Shown here: positions 16,057-24,531 of the stretch, piece by piece
Layout of the letters: every line of letters begins with the position of its first letter
How positions within the stretch are numbered: the stretch's first letter is position 1
NCBI RefSeq assembly: GCF_042685085.1
Contig: NZ_JBHUMM010000025.1
Coordinates: 1 to 64,000 of the forward strand
From: Marinicrinis sediminis
GTDB lineage: Bacteria > Bacillota > Bacilli > Paenibacillales > KCTC-33676
Length of the DNA: 64,000 nucleotides
Direction: 5' to 3'
Made by a program: the position numbers and the translations under genes
The notes under the pieces: model-generated
Told to the model about the DNA's origin: nothing
The model's database searches: none
What the model saw: only the letters and a program-made list of their open reading frames with translations

Positions 16057-16878
16057 CTAGAATTTCCGTCCCCCGCCGCCGTGTTTACGACCTCCGCCCG
16101 AGTGGTGTGTCGTGGAGCCAGCTCCGCCTCCCGTCTGTGTCTCTATCTTCACCCGTTTTACATCCGTATCAAAATGATGATCCGATTGATGGATCAGACG
16201 GAATGATTGGGCGTCCAGATAGGTGCCTGGCGTAGTCGTCATCTGTCCCTTGTTGCTGCTGGCCATGATGCCAACCACGATCAGCCCGATTACGATGGAA
16301 ATGCCGGCATAGAGCAGCAATTTGTAGAGGAGCGGCGTTTCGGCTTGCTCGGGGGCTTCATACTGACCGGAAGGTACCCCTGCTGCCACCATGGAGGCAA
16401 GCTGCTGCACAAAAGCCTGAACCCCTTCTGTGTAACGGGCATCCTGCATATAGGTATAGAGCTGATCGAGCAGGCGGTCTATTCGGGCATCGGTCAAGTA
16501 CCGAATCGCCTGACCGCTGGTGGAGATGTAAATCTCTCTGTCATCCATGTTGATAAGCAGGAGCAGACCATCATACTCGGGGCCGAACCCATATCCGCCC
16601 TGATCATACAGATCATCTGCATAGGCCCGTGAGGTCTTGCCCGCATTGTCATCCGTAGTCACGACGACGACATCCAGCTGTATCCGCTCGCTGAGCTGTA
16701 CGATTTCGCTTTCAAGTTTCTTCGCATCGCTCTGTGCAAATAAGTTTGCGTCATCGATGAGACGAGCCTTCTCGTCTAAGACTTCCTCTGTCGCCATCAG
16801 CACAGAGGAAGGAAGCAGCATCAGGAGGATGGTGATAAGAACCAGTATGCGGACAGGATGAATTCGTATACCGCGCAT
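16057..16878 (-). CDS. ydjH: TPM-domain membrane protein (YdjH-like)
   Basis: The 273-residue protein starts at ATG 16878, two bases after the zinc-ribbon gene stop. It has an N-terminal signal/anchor (about residues 8-28), an extracytoplasmic TPM domain (about 35-160: ARLIDDANLFAQ, RIQLDVVVVTTDDNAG, GYGFGPEYDGLLLLINMDDREIYISTSGQAI), one transmembrane helix (about 190-210) and a Gly-rich basic tail (SGGGRKHGGGG). In B. subtilis YdjH acts with YdjG and YdjI in a PspA-linked membrane-stress complex. The gene order here (SPFH, zinc ribbon, TPM) supports the same role, although no pspA gene is in the window. Confidence 0.8.
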   Translation of the reverse strand: MRGIRIHPVRILVLITILLMLLPSSVLMATEEVLDEKARLIDDANLFAQSDAKKLESEIVQLSERIQLDVVVVTTDDNAGKTSRAYADDLYDQGGYGFGPEYDGLLLLINMDDREIYISTSGQAIRYLTDARIDRLLDQLYTYMQDARYTEGVQAFVQQLASMVAAGVPSGQYEAPEQAETPLLYKLLLYAGISIVIGLIVVGIMASSNKGQMTTTPGTYLDAQSFRLIHQSDHHFDTDVKRVKIETQTGGGAGSTTHHSGGGRKHGGGGRKF

Positions 16879-16880
16879 CT

Positions 16881-18011
16881 CTACCACAGGAATGCACCTC
16901 CTGTACTCAGGGCCGCAAAGGACACGCCGGTGACGATTCCGAACCAAGCTGCAGCACGTTTCCAGCTGATCGGCAAACTGCCCGCGATTTTGCCTGTCTG
17001 ACCGTTCATCGCAAACATATAGGTTTTGCCCTTGAATTGATAGGTGAACATCCATACGGGCAAGAGCACATACGTACACGTTACCTGCTCCATTTCCATA
17101 TGAGACTGTTCGGTATGTACATGACTGTAGCCCTGTATCGTATCTCGCAGCAAGGTGTCCGTATCGTCCTGTACACGCTGGCTGACGCCAGGAAACACCT
17201 CGTCCTTGCCAACGTCATATTTCTCCGCGAGATAGCCAGACAGGTACGCCATCGAAAAATCAGTCAATTCCTTGTAGTCATAAGGCTCCAGCACCTTCAT
17301 CATCGCATCATCCATCTTCTTCGAACCATCCGCAGGCACACCGGAATACCGGGCGGTTCCCGTACGCGCTATCTGATAATGCTTCGTTTCCGTATAATGG
17401 TATCCGCCTTTGGACCACGACCGAACCTTCTTGCCTTTTGCCATCAGGCTGCCCTGGACTTCACAGTCATGCAGCCAAAAGGGGACGTAGATGCCCGAGA
17501 GCTTCTCCAGTTCCGAGTGACTCGTAAAGATAGTGGACAAAAGCGGCTTTCTCCGGCACCATTTGACGAAGGAACGCGTCGCCTCTTCCCGATTGAATTG
17601 AAACGGGATCACTTTCTGCGGGCGAAAGGTCCCCGAGAGCTGTCGCGGCAGAATGGTCGGATTATGACAGTAATAGCAAAACGTAGCCGCGGTCGTCTCA
17701 TCCGTCACAATTTCAGCCCCACAGCTGTCACAGAGATACAGCCTGGCCTGCTGTTCAAATGCTTGCTCTGTGCTCCCGGCTTCAGCAGAGGTTGTAGAGA
17801 GCGGATCTGAAGCAGGCTGGATCGAAGAAGCATCCGCATGAGCCGACGCATCGGATTCTGACAGCGCATCTTTTGCGTGCTTGCCTGCAAAATCACGGGC
17901 CTCCTGCTCTGTATATTCACTCAGACAATAATCGCATTTCAATTTTTGCAGGTCAGGCTTGAACGACAAAGGCCCACCGCAATTGGGACATTTATAGGTC
18001 ACCGAACTCAT
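16881..18011 (-). CDS. ydjG: TFIIB-type zinc-ribbon membrane protein (YdjG-like)
   Basis: The 376-residue product starts at ATG 18011 after GAGGAGGGGG; the longer frame is a shadow of the gene before it. A zinc ribbon opens the protein (YKCPNCGG and LKCDYCLSEY) and a second lies at about residue 95 (YLCDSCGAEI with TFCYYCHNP). The middle (about 130-340) is a soluble domain with IPFQFNREEA and SGIYVPFWLHD, and one helix (about 355-372) ends the chain. This is the YdjG architecture; YdjG and YdjH form a membrane complex that recruits PspA-like proteins in B. subtilis. Confidence 0.8.
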   Translation of the reverse strand: MSSVTYKCPNCGGPLSFKPDLQKLKCDYCLSEYTEQEARDFAGKHAKDALSESDASAHADASSIQPASDPLSTTSAEAGSTEQAFEQQARLYLCDSCGAEIVTDETTAATFCYYCHNPTILPRQLSGTFRPQKVIPFQFNREEATRSFVKWCRRKPLLSTIFTSHSELEKLSGIYVPFWLHDCEVQGSLMAKGKKVRSWSKGGYHYTETKHYQIARTGTARYSGVPADGSKKMDDAMMKVLEPYDYKELTDFSMAYLSGYLAEKYDVGKDEVFPGVSQRVQDDTDTLLRDTIQGYSHVHTEQSHMEMEQVTCTYVLLPVWMFTYQFKGKTYMFAMNGQTGKIAGSLPISWKRAAAWFGIVTGVSFAALSTGGAFLW

Positions 18012-18033
18012 GAGTTCCCCCTCCTCTTCCCCG

Positions 18034-19368
18034 TTACGAGGAGGCCCTGTCCGCTTGATCGAATGGATCGCCGCACTCCGGACAAAATTTATACGAAATC
18101 GAGGTGTCTGCCGGCGTGAAGCCGCATTTGTCACACTGCAGGCGTTCCGGCTTCTTGGCTCCGCAATCCGTGCAGAATTTGCCGTCATTTTCATGACCGC
18201 ATGCACAGTTCCACGTCTCGGACAGATTCTCTTGTTTGGAACGTCCGCACGCCGTACAGAAACGCCCTTCATTGTCAGTGCCGCAGCTGCATGTCCATGT
18301 CTCGGCTGACTGCGTTTTGCCCTTGGCTGGTGAGCCCGATGCCTGACGGGCCTGTTGCGCTTGCTGTTGCTGCATCGCCTCCCGGTTCGTTGCAGAGACT
18401 CCTTGCATAAATGTACCTGCTCCCTGCATGCCCATGCCGACACCCATAAATCCGGTCATGGCACCCGCCTCATTCGAGCCTGCCGATTCCAGTCCTCTGG
18501 CGATCGAACCCTGCACATAGCCATCCCGAATGGAAGGGTCCTGCAGCATCGCGCCCTGGTTTCTCATATGAATGAGTTGCTGCGACTGCTCGTCATAGGA
18601 AATGCTGTTGATGCCCACTGCCTGTACTTCCATTCCCCTCAGTTGACTCCAGTCTGTATCCAGCACATCGGCCATGTATCGGGCCAGCTCCACACTCTTC
18701 GAGGTGACATGAGAAATGCGGATACCGTCCTGGGACATCCGGTTGATCGCTGACTGCAGCGCGGTCAAAAATTCATTCAGGTACTGCTCGTTAATGTCTG
18801 CTATCTCTACATGCGCCTGGTTTCTTGGAATGGCTTCTGCAAAAAACTTCAGTGGATCAACAATTCGAATGGAATAGGTGCCATGGGTTCGCAAAAACAG
18901 CTCGGCATTATAAAAATGATCAAAATAGTTGACCGGATTGCGTGTGCCGAACTTGATCCCCTTGATCTCCTGCAAGTTGATAAAATATACCTTCTGCGCC
19001 TTCGAAGATGCTCCGCCAAACTGAATGCGGCTGAATGTATCCTTCAATGCTTCACCGAACTCGCCATTAAACAGGGAAGGCATGGAGGATTGGTCCACTT
19101 TGTAATAGCCTGCTTCTGCGGTGTAATCCACAATTTTGCCGCCATCCAGTAGCAGCATGAATTGGTTCGGATGCACGTGAATGACCGAACCGTTGGACAC
19201 GGTCGTATCTGTTCCTTTGCGATTGCGATCGCGGGCATCCTTTGCCCTCACTTTCACCCCTGGGGTGACGACGGTTGTACCGGTCATTTCCTGCGGCTCG
19301 ATCACTTCCAGCCATTGGTCTGCCAAGCCTCCGCTTAACGCACTGAATGCTGCTCTTACAATTCCCAT
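18034..19368 (-). CDS. ydjI: SPFH/virion-core-like protein with C-terminal zinc ribbons (YdjI-like)
   Basis: The 444-residue protein starts at ATG 19368 after GGAGGAAAG. The N-terminal ~300 residues are an SPFH/band-7-like domain (VTPGVKVRAKDA, VHPNQFMLLLDGGKI, FLRTHGTYSIRIVDP). A Gly/Gln-rich linker follows (GVGMGMQGAGTFMQGV). The tail holds three successive zinc-ribbon half-pairs (WTCSCG/FCTACG, WNCACG/FCTDCG, LQCDKCG/FCPECG). YdjI is the flotillin-like partner of YdjG/YdjH. This protein is longer than the B. subtilis one, mostly because of linker and extra ribbons. It begins the second half of the stress block, 174 bases after the previous gene. Confidence 0.82.
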   Translation of the reverse strand: MGIVRAAFSALSGGLADQWLEVIEPQEMTGTTVVTPGVKVRAKDARDRNRKGTDTTVSNGSVIHVHPNQFMLLLDGGKIVDYTAEAGYYKVDQSSMPSLFNGEFGEALKDTFSRIQFGGASSKAQKVYFINLQEIKGIKFGTRNPVNYFDHFYNAELFLRTHGTYSIRIVDPLKFFAEAIPRNQAHVEIADINEQYLNEFLTALQSAINRMSQDGIRISHVTSKSVELARYMADVLDTDWSQLRGMEVQAVGINSISYDEQSQQLIHMRNQGAMLQDPSIRDGYVQGSIARGLESAGSNEAGAMTGFMGVGMGMQGAGTFMQGVSATNREAMQQQQAQQARQASGSPAKGKTQSAETWTCSCGTDNEGRFCTACGRSKQENLSETWNCACGHENDGKFCTDCGAKKPERLQCDKCGFTPADTSISYKFCPECGDPFDQADRASS

Positions 19369-19542
19369 ATCTTTCCTCCATCTTCGTTGTTTTTTCATCT
19401 CATCGTACCTGCTGATGCCATTATGTATCCTTCTTCATCATAAAATAAGGATGCACAGGTGACAACAGAAAGGTTATCAAGATTTGGGTTTGTTTGTAGA
19501 GACACTTCCAGTGCTGTTATCCTCTCGCAAGACCTGTCCGGA

Positions 19543-20076
19543 TCAGGACAGTCCGCTTCGTTTCCTCAGCAAGAGATACAGACCGAAGACAATCAGGGCG
19601 ATGGACAAGACCATGCTTGAACCGTCCGTACTGGTCAACCATTCCCAAACTGGCGGGTACAGCCTTTTGGTGGCCAGCAGCCCTCCTGCCAATATAAATA
19701 CTCCCCCTGCAAGGACATCGTCTCTCACCCGGCGGCCTCTGGCCATCTGAATCAGCCATACTTCTTCGTCAAGCGAGGCATAAGGCGAGATCGTGGTCAA
19801 TGAAGGCAGACGTTCCGCATCAGACCGGTTATGCTGCTCTACATAAGTGAGGTAATGCTGAATAATGCTCCGTCTCGTTAAGGCATCAAACAGGGAATAA
19901 AACCAGATGACCGCAAGGACAAATGGAAACACCATCGGCAGGACCGGGATAAACGCAATACTGGCAAACGCACTGATCATAAGCTGAATGCCCCGTCTCA
20001 TGAGTCCCAAATACAGATGCCCAAGTCCCGGCAGCACGGACATGATCAAGGTTGCCGCAAAATATTTTTTCTTCAT
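19543..20076 (-). CDS. Small multi-helix membrane protein, LiaI/TM2-like
   Basis: The 177-residue product begins at ATG 20076 after AGGAAAGGAAC, 13 bases after the anti-sigma gene. Two helices near the start (with PGLGHLYLGLMRRG, a TM2-like turn) and two near the end (DDVLAGGVFILAGGLL and SMVLSIALIVFGLYLLL) flank a soluble loop. The last pair resembles the helical part of LiaI/LiaF-type envelope-stress proteins. Its place between an ECF/anti-sigma pair and the SPFH block fits such a role, but no function is proven. Confidence 0.6.
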   Translation of the reverse strand: MKKKYFAATLIMSVLPGLGHLYLGLMRRGIQLMISAFASIAFIPVLPMVFPFVLAVIWFYSLFDALTRRSIIQHYLTYVEQHNRSDAERLPSLTTISPYASLDEEVWLIQMARGRRVRDDVLAGGVFILAGGLLATKRLYPPVWEWLTSTDGSSMVLSIALIVFGLYLLLRKRSGLS

Positions 20077-20089
20077 GTTCCTTTCCTCC

Positions 20090-20497
20090 TTAGAACCAAT
20101 CTCCCAGTTGTTCGAACCAGTCTTCTACATACCCCGACCATCTATCGCTCCAGGCTGTCATTTCTTCGAGCTGATGAAATACCTGCAGTTCCACCATGCC
20201 GATGGACAATAACAAGGCCAGCAGCAGAAACCCTATCCGTGCCCCCCGTTTCGGAACATGATGGGCGAAGGAAGGAACATCTTTTTCCTGCTCCATTATC
20301 GAGCGCATCACCGGAGACATCACATTTACAGCGTCCTTGGTCCCGTCCATCGATGACTCTGCTTGCCAGATGTCCTGCGATTCCTGCAACGCTTCCACCA
20401 GCTCTGTGCAAGCTGCACACTGCTGAAGATGCGCCCTTTCATCTGCTCCCAACGCTGCGCCGCTTGTCACCTTATCCACGATTTCCTCGCAATGCAT
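20090..20497 (-). CDS. ZAS-type anti-sigma factor
   Basis: The 135-residue protein overlaps the end of the sigma gene by 26 bases. The head has the zinc-binding anti-sigma signature (MHCEEIV and HLQQCAACTEL, an H-x3-C-x2-C motif at about residues 23-30). One transmembrane helix (about 85-105) leaves a short outside tail rich in Trp. Such proteins hold the ECF factor inactive at the membrane until a signal triggers release. The coupling to the sigma gene and the ABC genes makes envelope or antimicrobial stress the likely input. Confidence 0.85.
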   Translation of the reverse strand: MHCEEIVDKVTSGAALGADERAHLQQCAACTELVEALQESQDIWQAESSMDGTKDAVNVMSPVMRSIMEQEKDVPSFAHHVPKRGARIGFLLLALLLSIGMVELQVFHQLEEMTAWSDRWSGYVEDWFEQLGDWF

Positions 20498-21077
20498 CCA
20501 GTTCCTCCCCTTTCTGCTTCAGCATCTTCCGGGCCCGATACAACTGAGATTCAATCGTCTTGATCGGCACGCCTGACTGCTCACTGATTTCCTGATACGA
20601 GCGCTCTTCCAGATAATACTGGCGAACGACCGTCCGGTAAGGCTCTTTCAACGCACGCACAGCCTCCTTCACCTTCTCCGTTCGTTCCATGCGCATGAAT
20701 CGATCCTCTGGTGTTTCCGACTCGGCGAAGGTTCGCTCACCCTCCTGCTCTGATGTCATCAGATCCACGCGATTACGGCTCCGCGCCCGTTGCCAGTCGA
20801 GGCACTTGCGCACTGTAATCGTATAGAGCCAGGTTGAGAATTGCGCGTCACCACGAAAGGAGGCGAGCGATTCATACGCCTTGATGAAAATGTCCTGTGT
20901 CACATCCTCTGCTGAAATCGGGTCCTTGATCATCTTCAGACAGACCCGATATACCATGCCCTGATAACGATCTACAAGCAGGGAAAAGGCCTCCGTTTGC
21001 CCTTGCCGTACCGCTTGCACACATGCCAAGTCATTCAGAAATCGCTCCCTCCCTTCATGGACGACCTGTTGCTGCAA
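20472..21077 (-). CDS. ECF-type RNA polymerase sigma factor
   Basis: The product of about 190-200 residues has region 2 (EAFSLLVDRYQGMVYRVCLKMI, DVTQDIFIKAYESLASFRGDAQFSTWLYTITVRKCLD) and region 4 (LKEPYRTVVRQYYLEERSYQEISEQSGVPIKTIESQLYRARKMLK). The sequence matches SigW/SigV-like ECF factors. Start choice is uncertain: a TTG at 21077 directly follows the previous stop but has no ribosome site. AGGGAGG at 21048-21054 points to a CTG at 21038 instead. It follows the FtsX-like permease gene with no gap, so all five genes probably form one transcript. Confidence 0.85.
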   Translation of the reverse strand: MQQQVVHEGRERFLNDLACVQAVRQGQTEAFSLLVDRYQGMVYRVCLKMIKDPISAEDVTQDIFIKAYESLASFRGDAQFSTWLYTITVRKCLDWQRARSRNRVDLMTSEQEGERTFAESETPEDRFMRMERTEKVKEAVRALKEPYRTVVRQYYLEERSYQEISEQSGVPIKTIESQLYRARKMLKQKGEELDALRGNRG

Positions 21078-23606
21078 CTACGATCTGGTCCATGCTTCCG
21101 ATCTGCGCATGAACGCGAATGAAGCCAGCCAGCCTGAGACCATGGACAGTATAACCGTGAATCCGATCAACCCTACATAGAGATTGGAATCAAAGCCCCA
21201 CCGCCATTGTCCGTCCTGTTCGAGCCCGAATGGAATGACCACCGCTTCCACCATCGCCACACCCAGTACCGTCGCCAGCCAAGTGAGCAACAGACTCTCC
21301 CATCTGAACATGCGCCGAATCTGCTGGGTAGTCGCGCCAGCCAGACGAAGATCCTGCACTTCCTTCCCTCTGGCAAACATGGCGATGAACTGTGTATTCA
21401 TGACTGCAATGGAGGTAAAGAGAACGGATATTCCCAGCATGATATAGAGCGCCATTCGCTGCACCCGTTGTTCATCCTGATCTCCCTCTACCGCAGAGAA
21501 ATCACGGATGTGCAGAGGCGGCCAATCTGTCTCAAGCTGACGGATCGCCTGCTGAAATTGGCTGTCGCTCGTATGAGGAGCCTGGTAGACCTGCAGTTGC
21601 TGAAACAGTTGCTGATCCGAGTGGGCATACAGGGGACGCCATGGCAGCAATATCTCTTCAAAGCCCTCCATGCGTTGAAAAATGGCGCCTATCTCAAATT
21701 CTGCTTTCGTTCCGTCTGCCAGCCGTAGGGTCAACCGATCCTGAACCTCTACCTTCAGACTGCGGGACCAGGCATCACTGATGGCAATCTTGCCGGCACT
21801 TTCTATATCCAGCAGGGAACCCGATACCACCTTCAGCAATGGAACGGCACCGCTTTCGTAAAGGCCGGCCGCGCTGATTTCTTCCAGATTGGAACCTTTC
21901 TGAACGACGACACTGGAACGAACCAGTGCATACCCGCCACGAATCTCCGTCTGTTTCATCACTTGTTCTACAAATGGCAGCGGAATCCCTTGTCCCCCGG
22001 CCAACTGAATCTGATACCCGCCGCCTCTTCGCTCGGCCGCATGCTCCTCAGTCAATGTCATCAACCAAGTGCTGGTGAGCAACATCACCGCATTCACCGC
22101 CAACAGCATCGAAAGCGGAATTGCCACCTTCACCAGTTGGCTGCGATTGCGCTTCAGATTGGCCATGGCAAGCGGTAGCGCGGCACCAGGAACCAGCACC
22201 AGCAGCCATCTCGTGGCGGCATGGAGGAGCGCCAGCAGAATAGGCCCGCATAGCGAAGCCGTAATGAGCCACAGTGCAATTACGATGAAAGACATGCCCA
22301 CGCCCATGCCGCCCTGCATCGGTGTAAAGATCAGGATTGCCAACCCGCCGCCAAAGAAAATCAGGCCCAGCATATAGCGAACCCACCTGCTTTTCGCTGG
22401 AGGCTCCACCTCACCCTTGACCGTTTTCAGGATGTCCATGCCCGTTGCCGACCCTGATGACCCGGCAGCAGCGAGCAACGAAATGAGCAGACTCGCCCCG
22501 AATGCAATACCGATCGTCATCCTGGGCGATATCAGGGTCAGTTCCGATGGAATGGCTCCGATGTCGACGAACATCTGCCTCAGCCAGGCAGCCCCTGCTG
22601 ACCCCAGCAAACTGCCCCCGATTGCACCGATACTGCTCAATAGCATCGTCTCGGTGATCAGCATGCGTTTCACCTGACCCGTGGTAGACCCAATTGTGCG
22701 CAGAAGCGCGATATCACCAAACCGCTGCTGCACAGAAAAAGAAATGGTGCTCGCCAGCACAAACATGGCAATAAAGAAGGTGAGGCCAACCATCGTGCCA
22801 AATACAGCAATCGCCCCTGTATAATCCAGAGAAACATCAGCCGAATCCGCCTTTATGCGGGACTGATTCGCATATACGTTTACCTGCATGGATTCTTCAA
22901 TACGTTCGATCTGTTCCTCCGTCAAAGGCGAAGCGCCATTCAACTTGACACCTATCGCAGTAGGAAGACCCTGATTGGCTAAAGAGGCATGGCTGGCATC
23001 GAAATACATCGCCCCCTGAAATGGAGCCCGTCCCCCTTCATCCTTTCCGATTCCCACAAGGGTATAAGTCTGGATGCCTGCAGCTGTCAGGACCTCCACC
23101 TGATCCCCAATCTGATACCCGCTCTGCCGGGCCAAATCCGCATCGATCACCACCTCATCCGGTGCCTGCACCGGTCTCCCTGCCTGGAGCCGATCTGCGG
23201 TTAATGCATAAGAAGACCAGGTATGTCCAAATGTCCGATACTTGCCTTGATTCAGCAGCAGGTTTCCCTGTTGATCCAGCAGCTGCGCATAAAAAGTCAG
23301 ATCCAGATACAACGAATACCCGGGCAGCATTCGCTCAATCTCTGTTATCTCTTCTCTGGACAAAGGGGGAATAACAGGAATGTCATCGGTCTCCCGGTCT
23401 TCTCCCAACTCGGCCACGACCGTTCTCGGATGAGCAATAAGATAATCGGCCTGTTGAAACCTCGTCGGTCCTTTATCACCAAATATCGCAGAAAACATCA
23501 GAAGCAAGCAGCTTGACATCAGCATAGAGGCACAGATGACCGTCAACAACGTTCCCGCATACAGCCGATACCGATGCCGGATAAACGACCAGGATAAATG
23601 GATCAT
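21078..23606 (-). CDS. FtsX-like ABC permease (MacB/BceB-type)
   Basis: The 842-residue protein has one N-terminal helix, a large outside domain (about residues 45-260), then helices at about 265-420 and 430-520, a second outside domain (about 520-720) and three C-terminal helices. Two FtsX modules (RFGDIALLRTIGSTTGQVKRMLITETMLLSSIG and ARGKEVQDLRLAGATTQQIRRMFRWESLLLT) show the duplicated layout of permeases that work with LolD/MacB-like ATPases. It overlaps the ATPase gene by four bases (ATGA). Such systems export peptides or lipids, or transduce mechanical force, rather than import. The neighbouring ECF pair suggests an envelope-stress or antimicrobial response. Confidence 0.85.
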   Translation of the reverse strand: MIHLSWSFIRHRYRLYAGTLLTVICASMLMSSCLLLMFSAIFGDKGPTRFQQADYLIAHPRTVVAELGEDRETDDIPVIPPLSREEITEIERMLPGYSLYLDLTFYAQLLDQQGNLLLNQGKYRTFGHTWSSYALTADRLQAGRPVQAPDEVVIDADLARQSGYQIGDQVEVLTAAGIQTYTLVGIGKDEGGRAPFQGAMYFDASHASLANQGLPTAIGVKLNGASPLTEEQIERIEESMQVNVYANQSRIKADSADVSLDYTGAIAVFGTMVGLTFFIAMFVLASTISFSVQQRFGDIALLRTIGSTTGQVKRMLITETMLLSSIGAIGGSLLGSAGAAWLRQMFVDIGAIPSELTLISPRMTIGIAFGASLLISLLAAAGSSGSATGMDILKTVKGEVEPPAKSRWVRYMLGLIFFGGGLAILIFTPMQGGMGVGMSFIVIALWLITASLCGPILLALLHAATRWLLVLVPGAALPLAMANLKRNRSQLVKVAIPLSMLLAVNAVMLLTSTWLMTLTEEHAAERRGGGYQIQLAGGQGIPLPFVEQVMKQTEIRGGYALVRSSVVVQKGSNLEEISAAGLYESGAVPLLKVVSGSLLDIESAGKIAISDAWSRSLKVEVQDRLTLRLADGTKAEFEIGAIFQRMEGFEEILLPWRPLYAHSDQQLFQQLQVYQAPHTSDSQFQQAIRQLETDWPPLHIRDFSAVEGDQDEQRVQRMALYIMLGISVLFTSIAVMNTQFIAMFARGKEVQDLRLAGATTQQIRRMFRWESLLLTWLATVLGVAMVEAVVIPFGLEQDGQWRWGFDSNLYVGLIGFTVILSMVSGWLASFAFMRRSEAWTRS

Positions 23607-24364
23607 GGCTGAGTCACTTCCATCATCGTGCTCGCAACCTGCTGAGCGGATGGATGCCTGAGATCTTCCTGGACCCGACCGTCTGCCAAAATGATAACCC
23701 GATCCGCATAAGCTGCCGCATTGACATCATGCGTCACCATCAGCACCGTTTTGCCTTCCCTTACCGTCGTCTCCCGCAGCATGGTCAGGATTTCCTTGCC
23801 CGTTCGCAGATCAAGCGCGCCTGTCGGCTCATCGGCATACACCATGTCTGCGCCAGAAGCCAGTGCCCGTACGATGGCAGCGCGCTGCTGCTGACCGCCA
23901 GACAGCTCATAAGGCATTTTATGCCGGATGTCATACAGCCCCGTTCGTTTGAGCAGTTCAACCGCGACTTGTTTGTTCGGTCTTCGTCCGGCCAGTTTTT
24001 GCGGCAACAGGACATTGTGCCATACCGTCAGCGCTTGCACGAGATTGAAGCTCTGAAAAATAAATCCGATATGCTGGCGTCTGAATTTCGTTAATCGCGG
24101 CTCTTTCAATTGATGAATGGCAACATCCTGGATGATGATCGATCCGCTTGTTGGACGATCAAGTCCAGCCGCGCAATTGAGCAGCGTTGATTTCCCCGAA
24201 CCGGACGCCCCCATAATCATCGTAAAGCTTTCCCTGTCGATCGACAGGTTCACGTTGTCTAGCGCCTGATACGCCTTTCTCCCGCTATAGGTTTTGCTGA
24301 CGGCTTCCATCTGAATGATGGGCGTCTGGATCTGTGGATGATGAATCTTTTCATGTGCTTGCAT
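23603..24364 (-). CDS. ABC transporter ATPase (LolD/MacB-like)
   Basis: The 253-residue ATPase starts at ATG 24364 after GGGGGAGG. It contains Walker A (GASGSGKST), the Q-loop FIFQSFNLV, signature LSGGQQQR, Walker B (MVYADEPTGALD) and the switch His (MVTHDVNAAAYADR). The DEPTGALD form and partnership with an FtsX-like permease place it in the type VII (MacB/LolD/BceA) group. It is the first gene of the stress block, with a terminator of the preceding operon 120 bases upstream. Confidence 0.88.
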   Translation of the reverse strand: MQAHEKIHHPQIQTPIIQMEAVSKTYSGRKAYQALDNVNLSIDRESFTMIMGASGSGKSTLLNCAAGLDRPTSGSIIIQDVAIHQLKEPRLTKFRRQHIGFIFQSFNLVQALTVWHNVLLPQKLAGRRPNKQVAVELLKRTGLYDIRHKMPYELSGGQQQRAAIVRALASGADMVYADEPTGALDLRTGKEILTMLRETTVREGKTVLMVTHDVNAAAYADRVIILADGRVQEDLRHPSAQQVASTMMEVTQP

Positions 24365-24484
24365 GTTGCAGCCTCCCCCTGTACGTTCGTTCATCGTGTA
24401 CAAGTTAGACGCCCCCCGCAGAGGAAGCACTGCAACCTGCCAGAAAAAAATTAATCCACTTTGCATGTCCATGATTTATTCGTA

Positions 24485-24513
24485 CAAAAAAACCCGCTGA
24501 GCACGCAGCGGGC
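24485..24513 (-). terminator. Terminator of the prenyl-lipid operon
   Basis: CCCGCTG (24493-24499) pairs with CAGCGGG (24506-24512), followed on the minus strand by seven T. It lies 20 bases past the beta-propeller stop and separates this operon from the ABC genes. Confidence 0.85.
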
Positions 24514-24531
24514 TGAAACAGCTATATCTGA

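Noticed and set aside
16879..18443. Extended frame giving a 520-residue zinc-ribbon protein
   Set aside because: The extra 144 residues are a shadow of the SPFH gene in another frame; a strong ribosome site precedes the ATG at 18011.
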